Shown piece after piece: positions 24,501 to 34,649 of a DNA stretch of 64,000 nt. The stretch lies in NCBI GenBank assembly GCA_030562195.1, contig CM060199.1, forward strand, positions 27,362,338 through 27,426,337, in the 5' to 3' direction. The position numbers and the translations under genes are program-made. The notes below the pieces were generated by a model, which did no database searches, was not told the origin of the DNA, and saw nothing but the letters and a program-made list of their open reading frames with translations. How positions within the stretch are numbered: the stretch's first letter is position 1; every line of letters starts with the position of its first letter. Origin of the DNA: Nipponacmea schrenckii. Taxonomy: Eukaryota; Mollusca; Gastropoda; Lottiidae.

Positions 24501-25568
24501 TATAAGGTTGAAGATGGACTCGACGATGCAGGTTATGTTGGGGTTGATTGCACAGGAGACAATTTTAGAGAAGAAAGGGGTGGCAGTGTAAGTGAAAACA
24601 TGGATGACTATGCTGCTTATAATGCCGGAAACGAGGATGGTGAAGGAGGTCACAATGCAGGTGACAATGCAGGTAATAATGCTGGTGAAGTAGATGGCAA
24701 TGAGGTTGGTGAAGATGTCGCTGACAATGTACAAGACAATGGAGGTGAAGGTACTCAAAACAATGTTGGTGAAGAAAGAGGTAACAATTCAGGCGACAGC
24801 CGAGTTAATGATGCTGCTGAAGATGCAGGAGACCATGCTTGTGATGATGGAAGTGATGTTACTGGTGACGAAGCTGATGGTGATGAGGGTGACATGAGAG
24901 GTAATGATACTGATAATGACGGAAGTGACAGTGCTTATTGTGAGATTGGAGATGAAAATGTAGGTCTGGATGTAGAAGACGTCGTTGCTGACGATGCTAG
25001 AGACAATGTTAGTGAAAATGAAGGTAATGGAGCTGGTGCTGATACTGCTGACAATGCTGGTGATTATGCAGGAAATGATGGAGGTGACAGTGCTAGTGAT
25101 GAGATTGGAGACAAAGCTGGTAAATATGCAGGTGTTGATGCAAGAGAAGATGTTGCTGACTATACTGGAGACGATGGTGTTAATGCAGTAGATGACGTTG
25201 CTCACGATGTGGGATACAATGCAGGTGAAGATGGTGGTGAAGATGCTGAAAACAATATTGGTCAAGAATCAGGTAACAATGAAGGCGACAACGGAGGTTA
25301 TGATGATGCTGAAGATGCGAGAGACCCTGCTGGTGAAGATGGGTATCACGATGCTGTTGATGATACAGGGGACGATGGAAGTGTCAATGCAGGTGCATAT
25401 GCTGGTGATAATGCAGGAAACTATGGGGGTGAAAATGCTGGTAGTGAGATCAGAGACGAGGCTGGTAAGAGTGCACTTCAGCTGACAGGTGATGATGGTG
25501 TTTTTAATCCCGGTGATGCAAGTACAGATGTAGACGACGGGACTGTTAGAGATGCTGGTGAAGACTAA
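9727..25568 (+). CDS. Giant low-complexity reading frame, 5,279 codons, basic then acidic (5' end missing)
   Basis: I do not recognise this protein. One frame (codons starting at 9729) has no stop until TAA at 25566-25568. The first ~925 codons are Arg/Gly/Gln/Ala-rich: tetrapeptides R-G-G-Q and R-G-A-Q, strongly basic. From about 12,507 the frame becomes Asp/Gly/Glu/Asn/Ala-rich, with motifs such as D-D-A-G-H-G-A-G-E-D and N-A-A-E-D-E-D-D-N-A-G-E-G-G-R, strongly acidic with scattered Cys and Tyr. No transmembrane segment or folded domain is seen, and no start codon or signal peptide is visible because the 5' side is the N gap. Repeat indels are multiples of three in this frame. Acidic Asp-rich proteins occur in molluscan shell matrix, but nothing here proves that role. 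The alternative is a non-coding minisatellite whose periodicity, a multiple of three, keeps frames open by accident. Confidence 0.45.
12508..25568. repeat. GAT/GGT/GAA-rich codon repeat with higher-order structure
   Basis: Thirteen kilobases are built from GATGGTGGTGAAGATG-like trinucleotide units. Longer modules of ~200 bp to several hundred bp recur, marked by 'gaagatgctatcgaagatggaggtgaagatg' and 'aaagcaggcgaagatgaagg'. The segment around 15,300-15,900 recurs at about 19,525-20,120, offset 4,224 bp, and an earlier relative lies at about 13,060-13,700. Copies become more degenerate toward the 3' end (about 23,100-25,568). Confidence 0.93.
15930..16331. repeat. 201-bp near-perfect tandem duplication inside the acidic tract
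   Basis: 'gttgacgatactgatgatg' starts at 15,930 and again at 16,131. The two 201-bp units differ at very few positions; for example 'gctggtgaagatgg' against 'gcttgtgaagatgg'. A length of 67 codons preserves the frame. This looks like one of the most recent duplication events in the tract. Confidence 0.9.
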
Positions 25569-26379
25569 GGTGTCTATGCTGGATAATCAGATTGATGCTG
25601 CGGGCGACAATTATTCATTATGGTTTAAACTAGAGGCGACGATCCTGACGAAGTAAAATAATATTAACCGTGGGATGTTACTTTACTCCTTATTAATCCA
25701 GGCATTACCAAACCCATTAAACAAAATTGATCTAAATGATAATTCGTCTTTTTAAATATTCTAGTCCATCAGAGTTAAAGTTCTTGTCTTACCTAAACGT
25801 GTTAAGACTCTAGTGCTTTCACTAAGACTCGTCTCAATACACCCTAACACTCAGTATTCCTTTAATAAAGGAAGGAAGATTTCAAAGCCCACAAATCAGT
25901 TTTGGGCTCAAGTATGCATTGTAATGTTTATGGCCATGAAGTATTAACCGGGCCTTAAAATTTTAACTTGTAATCATCTTTTGCATATAGGACCCCAAAA
26001 TTAAAAGATACTCGAGGAATAGGAATAATGTCCATTCTAAATGAAAATAAGCTAATCGCTTGATCAAAAGTCCGAATGTGTTGAGGGGGGGGGGGGGAGG
26101 GGTAAAAAAGGGGTTGGAATAAAAGTGGGAAAAAGAGAATGAGAGGGGAAGGGAGAAAGAAAAACAGTAATGTAAGTAATAGCATTCAAGTCGCCTGAGA
26201 GTTTGACCAAGCTAAACTCAAACATTTTTAATCCATTATACATCTGAGTATCCACGAATTCGAGAACAATTGCAATAACTCATCCATCATTAAATCACTC
26301 TCTATCGTTTCCACAATAATAAATTAACCGAGATTTCAAGAACTCAAAACCGTTCATTGAAAAATTGCCATAAATTCTA
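25569..26379. other. Region after the giant frame; purine tract, no gene seen
   Basis: The first ~60 bases after the stop still look like degraded repeat ('ggtgtctatgctgg', 'gattgatgctgcggg'). A purine tract with a run of about 14 G lies at 26,083-26,163. Small open frames on both strands across it are composition artefacts. Confidence 0.6.
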
Positions 26380-26862
26380 ACTTGACTAAGGCCTATTCAA
26401 TTCGAATGCTCACACCAGGTTTCATCCAAATCCATTGGAAGTTGTAGGTTTCATTGCATCAACAACAAAAATTTGACAAGATTTTAGTAAGTCAGAGAGA
26501 TAACTCAAAAAGTGCCCATTAAAAAATCGTCAAAATCGAACTTGACCGCGGTCTAATAAACTCCAATGCTCACACCAAGTTTCACCAAAATCCATTGAAA
26601 ACTGTAGCTTCTATTTTACCCACAATAAAATTTCTACACAATTTAATTAGTCAAGGACAATTAATCATAAAGTGTTCATCGAAATATCATCAAATTCGAA
26701 CTTGACCCCCGCCTTATCAACTCCAATGCTCATACCAAGTTTCAACAAAGTCCATTAAAAATTGTAGCCTCTATTTCAACCACAATTAACTTTTGACTAA
26801 ATCAAGGACAATTACTCAAAAACCGTTCATACAAAAATCGTCAATTTCGAACTTGACTGCCG
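26380..26862. repeat. ~155-bp mollusc-type degenerate tandem repeat, left part
   Basis: 'caatgctcacaccaagtttc'-type cores recur at about 26,406, 26,562 and 26,724 (spacing 156 and 162). Each is followed by 'aaaatccattgaaaa.tgtagc.tctatt' and 'caataactca'. The array is broken at 26,862 by the BEL/Pao insertion and continues at 36,885. I associate this repeat class with tandem cores of non-autonomous elements in bivalves; that link is from memory and unverified. Confidence 0.8.
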
Positions 26863-27074
26863 GGTAATGGTTTTACAAACGACACTCTGGTTGTTGTTAC
26901 TAGTGTTTATTAAAATCAGGACTATGCCTCACTCATTACAACATAAATCTCGACTTTTCTCAACAAATTAACATCATGGTAGGGATTTCCCTCCATTACT
27001 CATCTAAAACTAGACTTTAATAAAGTAGAGTTCACATTACCTCCTCTTACAACTTATCTCAGACCACAATAACT
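26863..27074 (-). repeat. 3' LTR of the BEL/Pao element (truncated)
   Basis: Aligns with 36636-36884, sharing 'acgacactc.tgttgttgttactagtg' and 'cttatctcagaccacaataact'. On the minus strand its first ~16 bases are absent and it abuts integrase coding sequence directly. No polypurine tract lies at the junction, which is consistent with an internal deletion. Confidence 0.85.
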
Positions 27075-27899
27075 GGCACAAGTACACAATACAATGAACA
27101 CTTTGTTCATATCACCATCTTTGGAGTAAATGTCCTTGGCAAACAGAGGGCTTGCATAATCAAAACCTATATTTGAGAATGCATAATCATCAGACAGTCT
27201 GAACTCGGGCAATGGTGGCGAAATAGGTACACCATACGACTTTTCTTCTAATCTCTTGCAAGGAAAACATTTTTAAATATCCGCTCTAACAATTTGTCTC
27301 CCACGATAAATCCAAAATTTCTGTCTTAACTGAACAAGAGTTTCAGTTGTATGATAACAATCTAAATGAGACTTATTAATAACCAATTTGGTGAAATGGT
27401 GATTTTCTGGTAAAGAGACAGGAAACTTGGCATCTACTGGTACATTAGCATGATCTATTCTTCCAAAACATCTCAGTATTTGGTCATCATTATATTTCAA
27501 ATTCAGAGAAACCTTCTGTTGTTCAAACTGTGAACAATGTAAACATTTCTGCACATCTTTGTACCACAACTTCTCAGCATCATTAATTTCTGCCCTTGAA
27601 AGTTCCTTTCATTATCACCATTAACCCTACATATTTTGATAAAACGAAGAACATAAGCTGTGACTCGAAATAATTTGTTAATATTACTGTAATCTGTAAC
27701 TTCAATAAGACTTGAAATGCCATAATTAACTTCTGTATTAGCCACACATGAAGTTGTCTTCTTCACTTCAATTAAATATTCTTTGGGGTTATTCCCCTTT
27801 TTTTCCAAACCATTTAATTCTATTAAAAAAGAAAGACCATGCCACCAAGGAATATTATTTGACAACTCTGCAGCTTTACAACCAATGGAACAAATATCT
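27075..27899 (-). pseudogene. BEL/Pao pol remnant: RNase H end and N-terminal integrase
   Basis: Read on the minus strand from 27,899 downward. It begins D-I-C-S-I-G-C, the RNase H tail, followed by E-L-S-N-N-I-P-W-W-H-G. Then comes the integrase zinc-binding segment with L-R-C-F-G-R-I, K-F-P-V-S-L-P and H-x-T-K-L-V-I-x-x-x-H. Then F-W-I-Y-R-G-R-Q-I-V-R and P-P-L-P-E-F-R-L lead into F-D-Y-A-S-P-L, the position of the first catalytic Asp. The coding stops at I-V-L-C-T-C-A-S, where the LTR begins, so the rest of the catalytic core is deleted. Frameshifts split it into at least three pieces. Family assignment is firm; activity is impossible. Confidence 0.85.
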
Positions 27900-27902
27900 G
27901 CA

Positions 27903-30710
27903 TAGACAGTAGACTGTTATAGAATATCGTTTAATAAAAATAGGAGTTATGGGGAATAAAAAATTTCAAATTGAGTGTGTAGATTTTGCCATGCTAAAGC
28001 CGAGAATATTTGTTCCCACGCTGGAATTTTGCCAGTTTGCTTGTATCAGGTACCAAAACATGGAACTTAAATGTTCGCGCCTGTTGCCGAGAATGTGACC
28101 TGTTTACTTATGATCTTAATATAAAGCCGGTATTGAACCAATCAAATGACGTTTTTAAGATATATTACTCCGCCGATTGACCTTTTATAGTTCGGCATGA
28201 GGTCAACTCACTGTAAACATTGCTGCGACCGACAAAATAAAGTTTTTAATTCATCTCGTATCGAAAGATCCTGGGAAAATTCTTCAATTGTCGGAAACTA
28301 GTTGGACAAAGATTATATCTTATGCCAAAGAATGGATAAATCTGGAGGGGAAGAAAAAAGATTATGTGAAATGCACAAGGATGTGTTTGAAGGTAAGAAA
28401 ACGAAAGTAAATATTTCATTGAACATTGCTTTGTTTACATTATTTTTGTTTGGCTACCCGATGACATTTTCACTGTTTCAAAAATATAGAATACTTTTAA
28501 AGTATTTTTATTTGATAGTTCTTTTGTATTTTTAATAGACAACCCACTCAATGTGGATCCTGGTGATATAAAGGCATGAAATTAATCATAGGAGATCGGA
28601 TTCTTGAAATTACATGGCGGCCATTTTTTTTTAATTCGAGTTTGGAATTCGATGAAATTCTGTACTGAATATGTTTAATAAAACAGTATTCCCAATTGTA
28701 GGAAGCGTTGTCGAAGCATAGAAAATGTATAGCTTAACTGAAAGTGTTATAATCGATTTACAGATAAGTCTTAATTAGGCAGGACGGTTAAAAGATCTGA
28801 ACAGTCTTCTTTCAAGGGTGGAAGAAAGGATGTTGTGAGCATTTTCTTTCATATTGTTATAAATATAACCACAATTAGCTCATATTTTAATATGCTTATT
28901 TTTTAGGTTGGCTAAGGGAAGCTGCAACACCAACAAAGAATGAAAATGTTTTAAGACACATCAGAGATAAAAAACTGTGTGGCTATTGAAGTGCAATATC
29001 ATGCTTTTTATCACAGGCACTGTCTTTGTTTTAGTCGGCAGCAAGTACATCCAGGTGAGTTGGGGTATCCGAATGGTTTAATATGTGGTTCACTTATGTG
29101 TCATTAATACCAGTTACTTATCAACCACTTTTGCTGTTTGTTGTTAAAAGTTGTGTCTGAATCTTTCTCTGCATATGTGGTGTTAAATTTTTTTGATGAA
29201 GGACAGGCCTAATAAATAGCTTATTGTCATTCTTTTCAGGTCCAGAAGTTGATGTTTACGAGAAAATATTTGATGCATTTATTGATATTGTAAGAAGAAG
29301 GATTTTATGATGGAAAGAAATTCTTAGAAAGTCTAGACTTTTAGATATATTTGTTGGAAGGAACAGATATTTCAAATTACAGGTATGACTATTTTTGTTT
29401 TAAATTATATTATAATGTTTATGATCATCCCACATCTTTCTCTTTTCTTTGTCTTAATTCTCCCACTCCTTGGACAGACCATTGTCCTGAACAGGATGAT
29501 AGAACCCCTACAGGACCTTACATCTGAGCAATGATTGTGTTTTCCTTTTTTCCAGTTCATTTGCTTTGAAGTTAATGTTGGAGCTGCTTTGAAGTGAAAT
29601 GGTTTTTGTTGGTGATATAACACAAGGCTATATTTTAGGAATTTTGCCATCTTTAAGTGACACATATATATGGAAACAGATCATGGTACATTGCCCTTCA
29701 CCACTCAACATTCAGATGTTAATGTTTTGTACATGTTATATTCTGAGCTATGCTGTGAAGACAATACAGTGAAATGGAGGGACCTTGCCCAACAACTCCT
29801 AATGATATATCTGCTTAAGTGGTTAAATCTATCATACTCTGAAAATCTGATGAACCGAGTCTGGACATAGATCCTGTCCCATCGTCTATTTAAAAAATAT
29901 TTATTGTAAATGCCATAAAGTTGTGAAACAAAGACATTGTGATGATATTCTTCGAATGTTTCATGTACTGATTCGTGTTCTAGTGATAACTGTCAAAATT
30001 TGTAAACTCACTGGATCAGAAGAGATGGTGAGATAGTTTCCTATGATTAAGGGATTTGATGTATTTTGTTTGTTTGTTGAAATGTGAAAATTGATAGTCT
30101 AAATTCAATTATTAGGTCATATTAAAGCTGCTACAATGAATGTATTCAGTGTTGATTATCTCCCTTTATGTAATCTAGAAATATAGATTGGGAGGATTTG
30201 GCAATGTTGGCAATGTTCCCTTTCTATAAATTTAATCAGCTACAAGCTTTTATGCAAGAAGATATTGCAAGTTTTCTGATAAGCCTATCTTATTGCATTT
30301 AAGACCAAATATTTGATCTTAATATTTTTAGATGGAAATTTGTTTCCTTTATTGCGCGTTCTGCGGATTTCAGCATTTTATTACGAAATCATGTATTTTT
30401 ATGAACTGATTAATTGCACCAGTGGAATCTATATCATATATCCAACAATTCCTGAAAATTTCATGCTTCCCCAATTTGCAGATGTATTTTTATAGCTAGG
30501 TGAAAATCATGAAATGTGAAGGGAGTAAGACAAAAGTGCGCATCTTTAAAGCCTGAAAAATGAAGTTGTGGCACTTTCTGTAAGTGGTAACATTATTTTT
30601 TAGTATGCTACAACATATATGAAGAGATCCCAGGTGAGAAAAAGTAGTCTCCAGGTTGTGCTACAAAAAGTCATTTTTAAGCACATTTTACAGCCACAGT
30701 CCACGGCCTA
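27903..30710 (+). mobile_element. 2.8-kb TIR DNA transposon inserted in the BEL/Pao RNase H
   Basis: The ends are TAGACAGTAGACTGTTATAG (left) and, read inward on the other strand, TAGGCCGTGGACTGTGGCTG (right). They are related imperfect terminal inverted repeats. The 3-bp GCA is duplicated (27900-27902 and 30711-30713). Excising the element with one GCA restores the RNase H codons D-N-P-A / D-I-C in frame, which fixes the boundaries precisely. It carries a spliced, decayed + strand gene (28,210-29,382). Three-base duplications fit several superfamilies (Academ, CACTA-like, Harbinger); the superfamily is not assigned. Confidence 0.8.
28210..29382 (+). pseudogene. Transposon-borne 'YHxxC'-type gene, three exon-like pieces, decayed
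   Basis: Exon-like segments end at donors 28,392 (GAAG/GTAAG), 29,054 (CCAG/GTGAG) and 29,382 (ACAG/GTATG). Acceptors lie at 28,906 and 29,239. Piece 1 contains L-S-E-T-S-W-T-K-I-I-S-Y-A and K-E-W. Piece 2 contains L-R-E-A-A-T-P-T-K-N-E-N-V-L and, after a frameshift, A-I-E-V-Q-Y-H-A-F-Y-H-R-H-C. Piece 3 has D-V-Y-E-K-I-F-D-A-F-I-D-I-V. The order (Ser-rich helix, then 'V-x-Y-H-x-x-C', then 'Y-x-x-x-F-D-x-F') resembles the N-terminal part of a widespread transposon-derived protein family in molluscs and fish. I recall it from Academ-like elements, which is tentative. The C-terminal catalytic part is missing. Confidence 0.5.
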
Positions 30711-30713
30711 GCA

Positions 30714-31704
30714 GGATTATCAAACGTTTGACAATATAACCATTTTTTTACATCTGAAGATTTACGAGGTTGTTTACAAATTGTTTAATTCACGATTTGA
30801 GTTCTTAATCCATGCTAAAGCAACTTGAGAGTCTGACCAATAATACACAACAGGATCTATAATACCCCTCAAGGCTTACAGAAATTATACATGCTAATAA
30901 TTCAAGCCTAGGAATAGTTTGTTTCTTTAAAGGTGCTACGCGTGTTTTTGATGCAATTAAATTACAGTGTTTTGACCAGAATCTGAATGTACACATCTCA
31001 AATAGATGGTGGTACTTAATACATGTCTCTTAGTAACTAAATCAGTTGGCACACATGACAAAATCTGTTAAAGATCAAACTGAAAAGTATCAAACTTATT
31101 ATCCAATTTTTGTCCAAGTACACTATTATTGTAATAACAATTTTGAACAAATTCGGAATACCCACTTTCATCTTCTGCTATATAGACTATGCTGAGTTTG
31201 AACACCATTTGTTAAACCCACCTTGATGCAATTTCAATTTTACTAATTCACAGAACTCAAAAGCAGAATTAACATCTTCTGTGCCACATGCAAATCATCT
31301 ACATACAGAGAATTAATAAACTTATCCAAAATATTCTTATCAACTAAACAATTTCTTAAATGAAAACGAAGAGTGGCATTAAATCTTAACACTTTAATAT
31401 CTGGGTTTTTACTTAAAGGATTATCTACCCATAAAAATCTTTAAAAATCTCTATGGCTTTCATCAATACTAATATTTAAGCATGCTTTTTGAATATCTGC
31501 TGTAAATGCAATAGGGAACATACGAAAACGAAGCAAAAAATCAAATATCAAAGGGTTTAATGATGGCCCCGCATACAGATTATCATTCAAACTAAATCCG
31601 TTAGCCTTACACGAAGCATCATAAACAATTCTTAATTTTGTTGCCATCTTACTGTTCCCTTATAATCTTATCATACTCTACTAAAACCTTGAATCTTTCT
31701 GCAG
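30714..31704 (-). pseudogene. BEL/Pao pol remnant: reverse transcriptase and RNase H start
   Basis: On the minus strand: E-R-F-K-V-L-V-E-Y-D, then [14 protein letters not shown] and [12 protein letters not shown], then F-T-A-D-I-Q-K-A. These are BEL/Pao RT blocks with the first catalytic Asp. F-L-W-V-D-N-P and the active-site motif S-L-Y-V-D-D-L (about 31,280-31,320) follow. Next come A-S-K-T-R-V-A-P-L-K, T-I-P-R-L-E-L-L-A and W-S-D-S-Q-V-A-L-A-W-I of the RNase H-like region, ending at D-N-P-A where the TIR element interrupts. It is split by stops and shifts. Confidence 0.88.
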
Positions 31705-31710
31705 TCTAAA

Positions 31711-32008
31711 CAATTGAGGGTTTTTATAAGTAAAACCCCTGTTTATGAGATATCTGTACCTACCCGCATCTAACTTATTTGCAATATTCCCAAGCCCATA
31801 TACCGTGCGCCCGAATAATTTTTCACCAGTTATCTCCCTTGACCTACCTATCTGGTTACACCACCAGACGGCGCCCCTCAGTTTATTGAGGGCTTAAAAA
31901 CTCAAAACCCAACTAATAAAAGGTTTGAGGGGAGGCTGGATGGGAAGATGTTCAGGAAGGTACAGATATCTCATAAACAGGGGTTTTACTTATAAAAACC
32001 CTCCAATT
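31711..32008. repeat. Inverted-repeat end of the DIRS-like element
   Basis: Arm 1 is 31711-31761 ('gggtttttataagtaaaacc..'). Arm 2 is 31958-32008, its near-perfect reverse complement with one extra base, separated by ~196 bp. The sequence after arm 2 also repeats 'atatctgtacctacc.gcatcta' in direct orientation with the end of arm 1. This complex terminal layout is typical of DIRS and differs from LTRs. Confidence 0.85.
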
Positions 32009-32264
32009 ATTTCAATATCTGTACCTACCTGCATCTAATTTGCAAAATTACAGAATTTGTAGCTAAAGGAGGATGGAAACCTATTCTAATACAAAGAATT
32101 TAGTCGAGAATAACTCATATTAGAGAACATACTTAACGAAGTAAGATACATTCCATACAGTTCTTTCCCTCAGGAATACACCAATTAGCTAAATGCTTTA
32201 TCTGTCTAATGTCTAGATCTTTGCCTCATACAATCTAAAGTTGACTTAGCAAACAGTGAGTCTT

Positions 32265-33344
32265 TTGATGGTACATCTTTCAGATAGAAATAAGTAAAAG
32301 TATTCGCTGTGGACCATCAACAACTACCCCATTAAATAAGGCCCAGGATGTCGAGAGACGACGAGTATCATGAGCTCTAACTGCAGCCAATTCTAATTGA
32401 GATGCAGTATAAACATAACATACTAAAGAGACAATCCAACGTGCAATGGAATCTTTTGAAGCTGGTATAATGAATCCCTTCTAGAAAGTTAAAAACAACT
32501 GTTCATTACCCTTTCTTCTCAAAGACTCTGTTCTTTTTATATAACATTTCAATACCCTGCAAGGACATAACAACAAATCCTTCGGCTCTGTTGCGAAGTT
32601 GTCGAATTTAGGAATAAAGAAAGGCAAACACTGCTACCTAACCTTTGAGACTTTGCCAGAAACCTTATATTTGGCAAAAGTCTTATACAAGACTGTTCAA
32701 ATCGAAGATTAGAACCATTTACACTAAGAGCATGTACTTCACTAACTCGAGCGGCTGGTGCTAACGAAAAACAGTTTCCATGTAAGCCATTTCATATCAC
32801 AAGTCTCAAAAGGCTCAAAAGGATGTTCACATATAGCAAACAAAACAGATGGAAGATCCCAGTTAGGGACAAGACTTTTCGTAGAAGGACATGAATTAAA
32901 GCATGTCTTTTATCAATTTTGATAATTCATTACTTGATGAAACCGAAAACCTCTATGAACAGAAGCAATTGCCGATCTATATCCAGTCAAAGTAGCAGGT
33001 TTGCAATTTCGTTCTCTGAACAAAAACACTTAGAAATCCGCTATTTGTGAAATAGTGGCCTTACAATGATTGATTTCTCTTGAGGCACACCATGACTTAA
33101 AAATGGCAATTCTACTTGCATACAGTCGTCTAGGTGACTGTCGTCTTGAATTTGTGATGAATTCGGTAACATCGCTTGGAAATTTAGTCTCAGATTTTCT
33201 ATAATTGACAGTTTTACTGCTACCAGATTTAGACTGTCTGGATGAAGATGCTTTATGCTGCCTCGTTCCTGTGTCAACAGATCTGGAAATACTGGCGACT
33301 TTCTTGGTAAGCTGATTAACAGATCCATCATCTGAGGAAACCAT
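32265..33344 (-). pseudogene. Tyrosine recombinase (phage-integrase family) of the DIRS-like element
   Basis: The N-terminal SAM-like part reads S-R-R-Q-S-P-R-R-L-Y-A-S-R-I and F-K-S-W-C. It continues with T-L-T-G-Y-R-S-A-I-A-S-V-H (about 32,960-33,010) and W-D-L-P-S-V-L. Catalytic box I is A-A-R-V-S-E-V-H-A-L-S-V (32,725-32,765). The H-x-x-R box is A-H-D-T-R-R (32,356-32,375), and the nucleophile region is F-T-Y-F-Y-L-K-D-V (about 32,270-32,305). All catalytic residues can be seen, but they lie in different frames, so the enzyme is dead. In life it would insert circular cDNA without target duplication. Confidence 0.82.
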
Positions 33345-34567
33345 GACGTAAATACCATGGGGCGACCAGTATCAGAATGCAGTCCCCCTCCCTGACTTTG
33401 GCAAGAACTTTTGGAATCAGAACAGGTGGCGGGAAAGCATATGCTACTAGTCCATCCCACGGAATTGATAGGGCATCGCATGCCCATGCTTCCTGGTCTG
33501 GATAAGGCAAGCAAAACACCCTGAGGTGTGTATTGTCCTCGGTCGCAAAGAGATCTACATTCGGAGATCCGAATACCTGAAATATCTGACGTACTACTTC
33601 ACAATTCAGTCTCCATTCCGTTGTCTTTATTCTCCGACCCCTGGTTAGATGATCCGCCAAGATATTCCTCTGAATTTGGATATGAACTGCTTTTAGCATA
33701 ATATTCTGATCCCTGCACCAATGAAACATTTTCAAAACCAGTAGGCACAATATCGGAGAATGAGTCCCCCCTTGCTTGTTTAAGTATGCCACCACTGTGG
33801 TATTGTCTGTTCGAACTAGTACATTTTGAATTTTTAACAACTGTACAAAGTCTTTCAGAGCCAAGAAGACTGCATTCATTTCTAACCAATTGATATGATG
33901 ATGGCTCTCTTCTCGTGTCCAAAGACCAGCAGTTTCTAAACCAAATGTGACTTTTTCTAATTCACCCCTTCAAGTCCTGCAATTCTGCAAGAGTTTGTGT
34001 TATTTGTCTCGAAAGGAATTGCTTTTGACTTGCCTTTATGAGCCAGTCGTCTAAATACTGAAAAATATGGTGATGCTTGAAGCTCCGTTCATCGACATCA
34101 CCTTTGTGAAAACACATGGAGCTATTGTTAGGCCGAACGGCTTTGACCGAAACTGGTAATGGACGTTGTTCACACAAAACAAAGATACTTCCTGTGGGGG
34201 TTGTAAACTTTGATATAAAGGTATGCGTCTGTCAAATCTAGTGAAGAAACCGAGTCCTGCTTCGTTAGTGCTGGACCTTAAATTCTCCATTTTGAAATGT
34301 GGAACGTCTAAATAAGCGTTCAGAAGCCTTAGATTCAGAATTGGACGAAGCCCTCCGTCCTTTTGTGGGACAACACAAAATGTCCTGTAAAACCCTTGAC
34401 CTAACTGGTCGTGGGGAACCAATTCTATAGCGCGTTTTGCGTATAAACTTGCGACCTCGTCTATAATAGTAGAATTCTCTGACGAATTTCGAATTGGTGT
34501 ATGCCTTTTCACCGTTTTGAGTGCTTACACAATTTAGTCGTAATCCTTCCTGGACGACTTTTAGCAC
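33328..34567 (-). pseudogene. Reverse transcriptase - RNase H of the DIRS-like element
   Basis: Reverse transcriptase: V-V-P-Q-K-D-G-G-L-R-P-I-L-N-L-R, the degenerate first catalytic block near L-G-F-F-T-R-F-D, F-G-L-T-I-A-P, and the active-site motif Q-Y-L-D-D-W-L (around 34,060). RNase H: N-V-L-V-R-T-D-N-T-T-V-V-A-Y, N-K-Q-G-G-T-H-S, A-D-H-L-T-R-G. A DIRS-typical linker follows: S-P-N-V-D-L-F-A-T and W-D-G-L-V-A-Y-A-F-P-P. Shifts break it near 33,900 and 34,050-34,180. Confidence 0.87.
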
Positions 34568-34649
34568 CCACTGATCGGATGTGGAAAAAGAAACTGATTC
34601 TCCCTACTATTTGGAGGTCTGGTTTTAAAATACTACGAGACTGATTTTT

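Noticed and set aside
12430..25485. Met/Val/Lys-rich + frames (ATG GTG AAG ...)
   Set aside because: Out-of-frame reading of the same repeat, interrupted by stops many times.
30805..30996. Independent small protein on the minus strand
   Set aside because: It is part of the BEL/Pao RNase H region (A-S-K-T-R-V-A-P-L-K and T-I-P-R-L-E-L-L-A).
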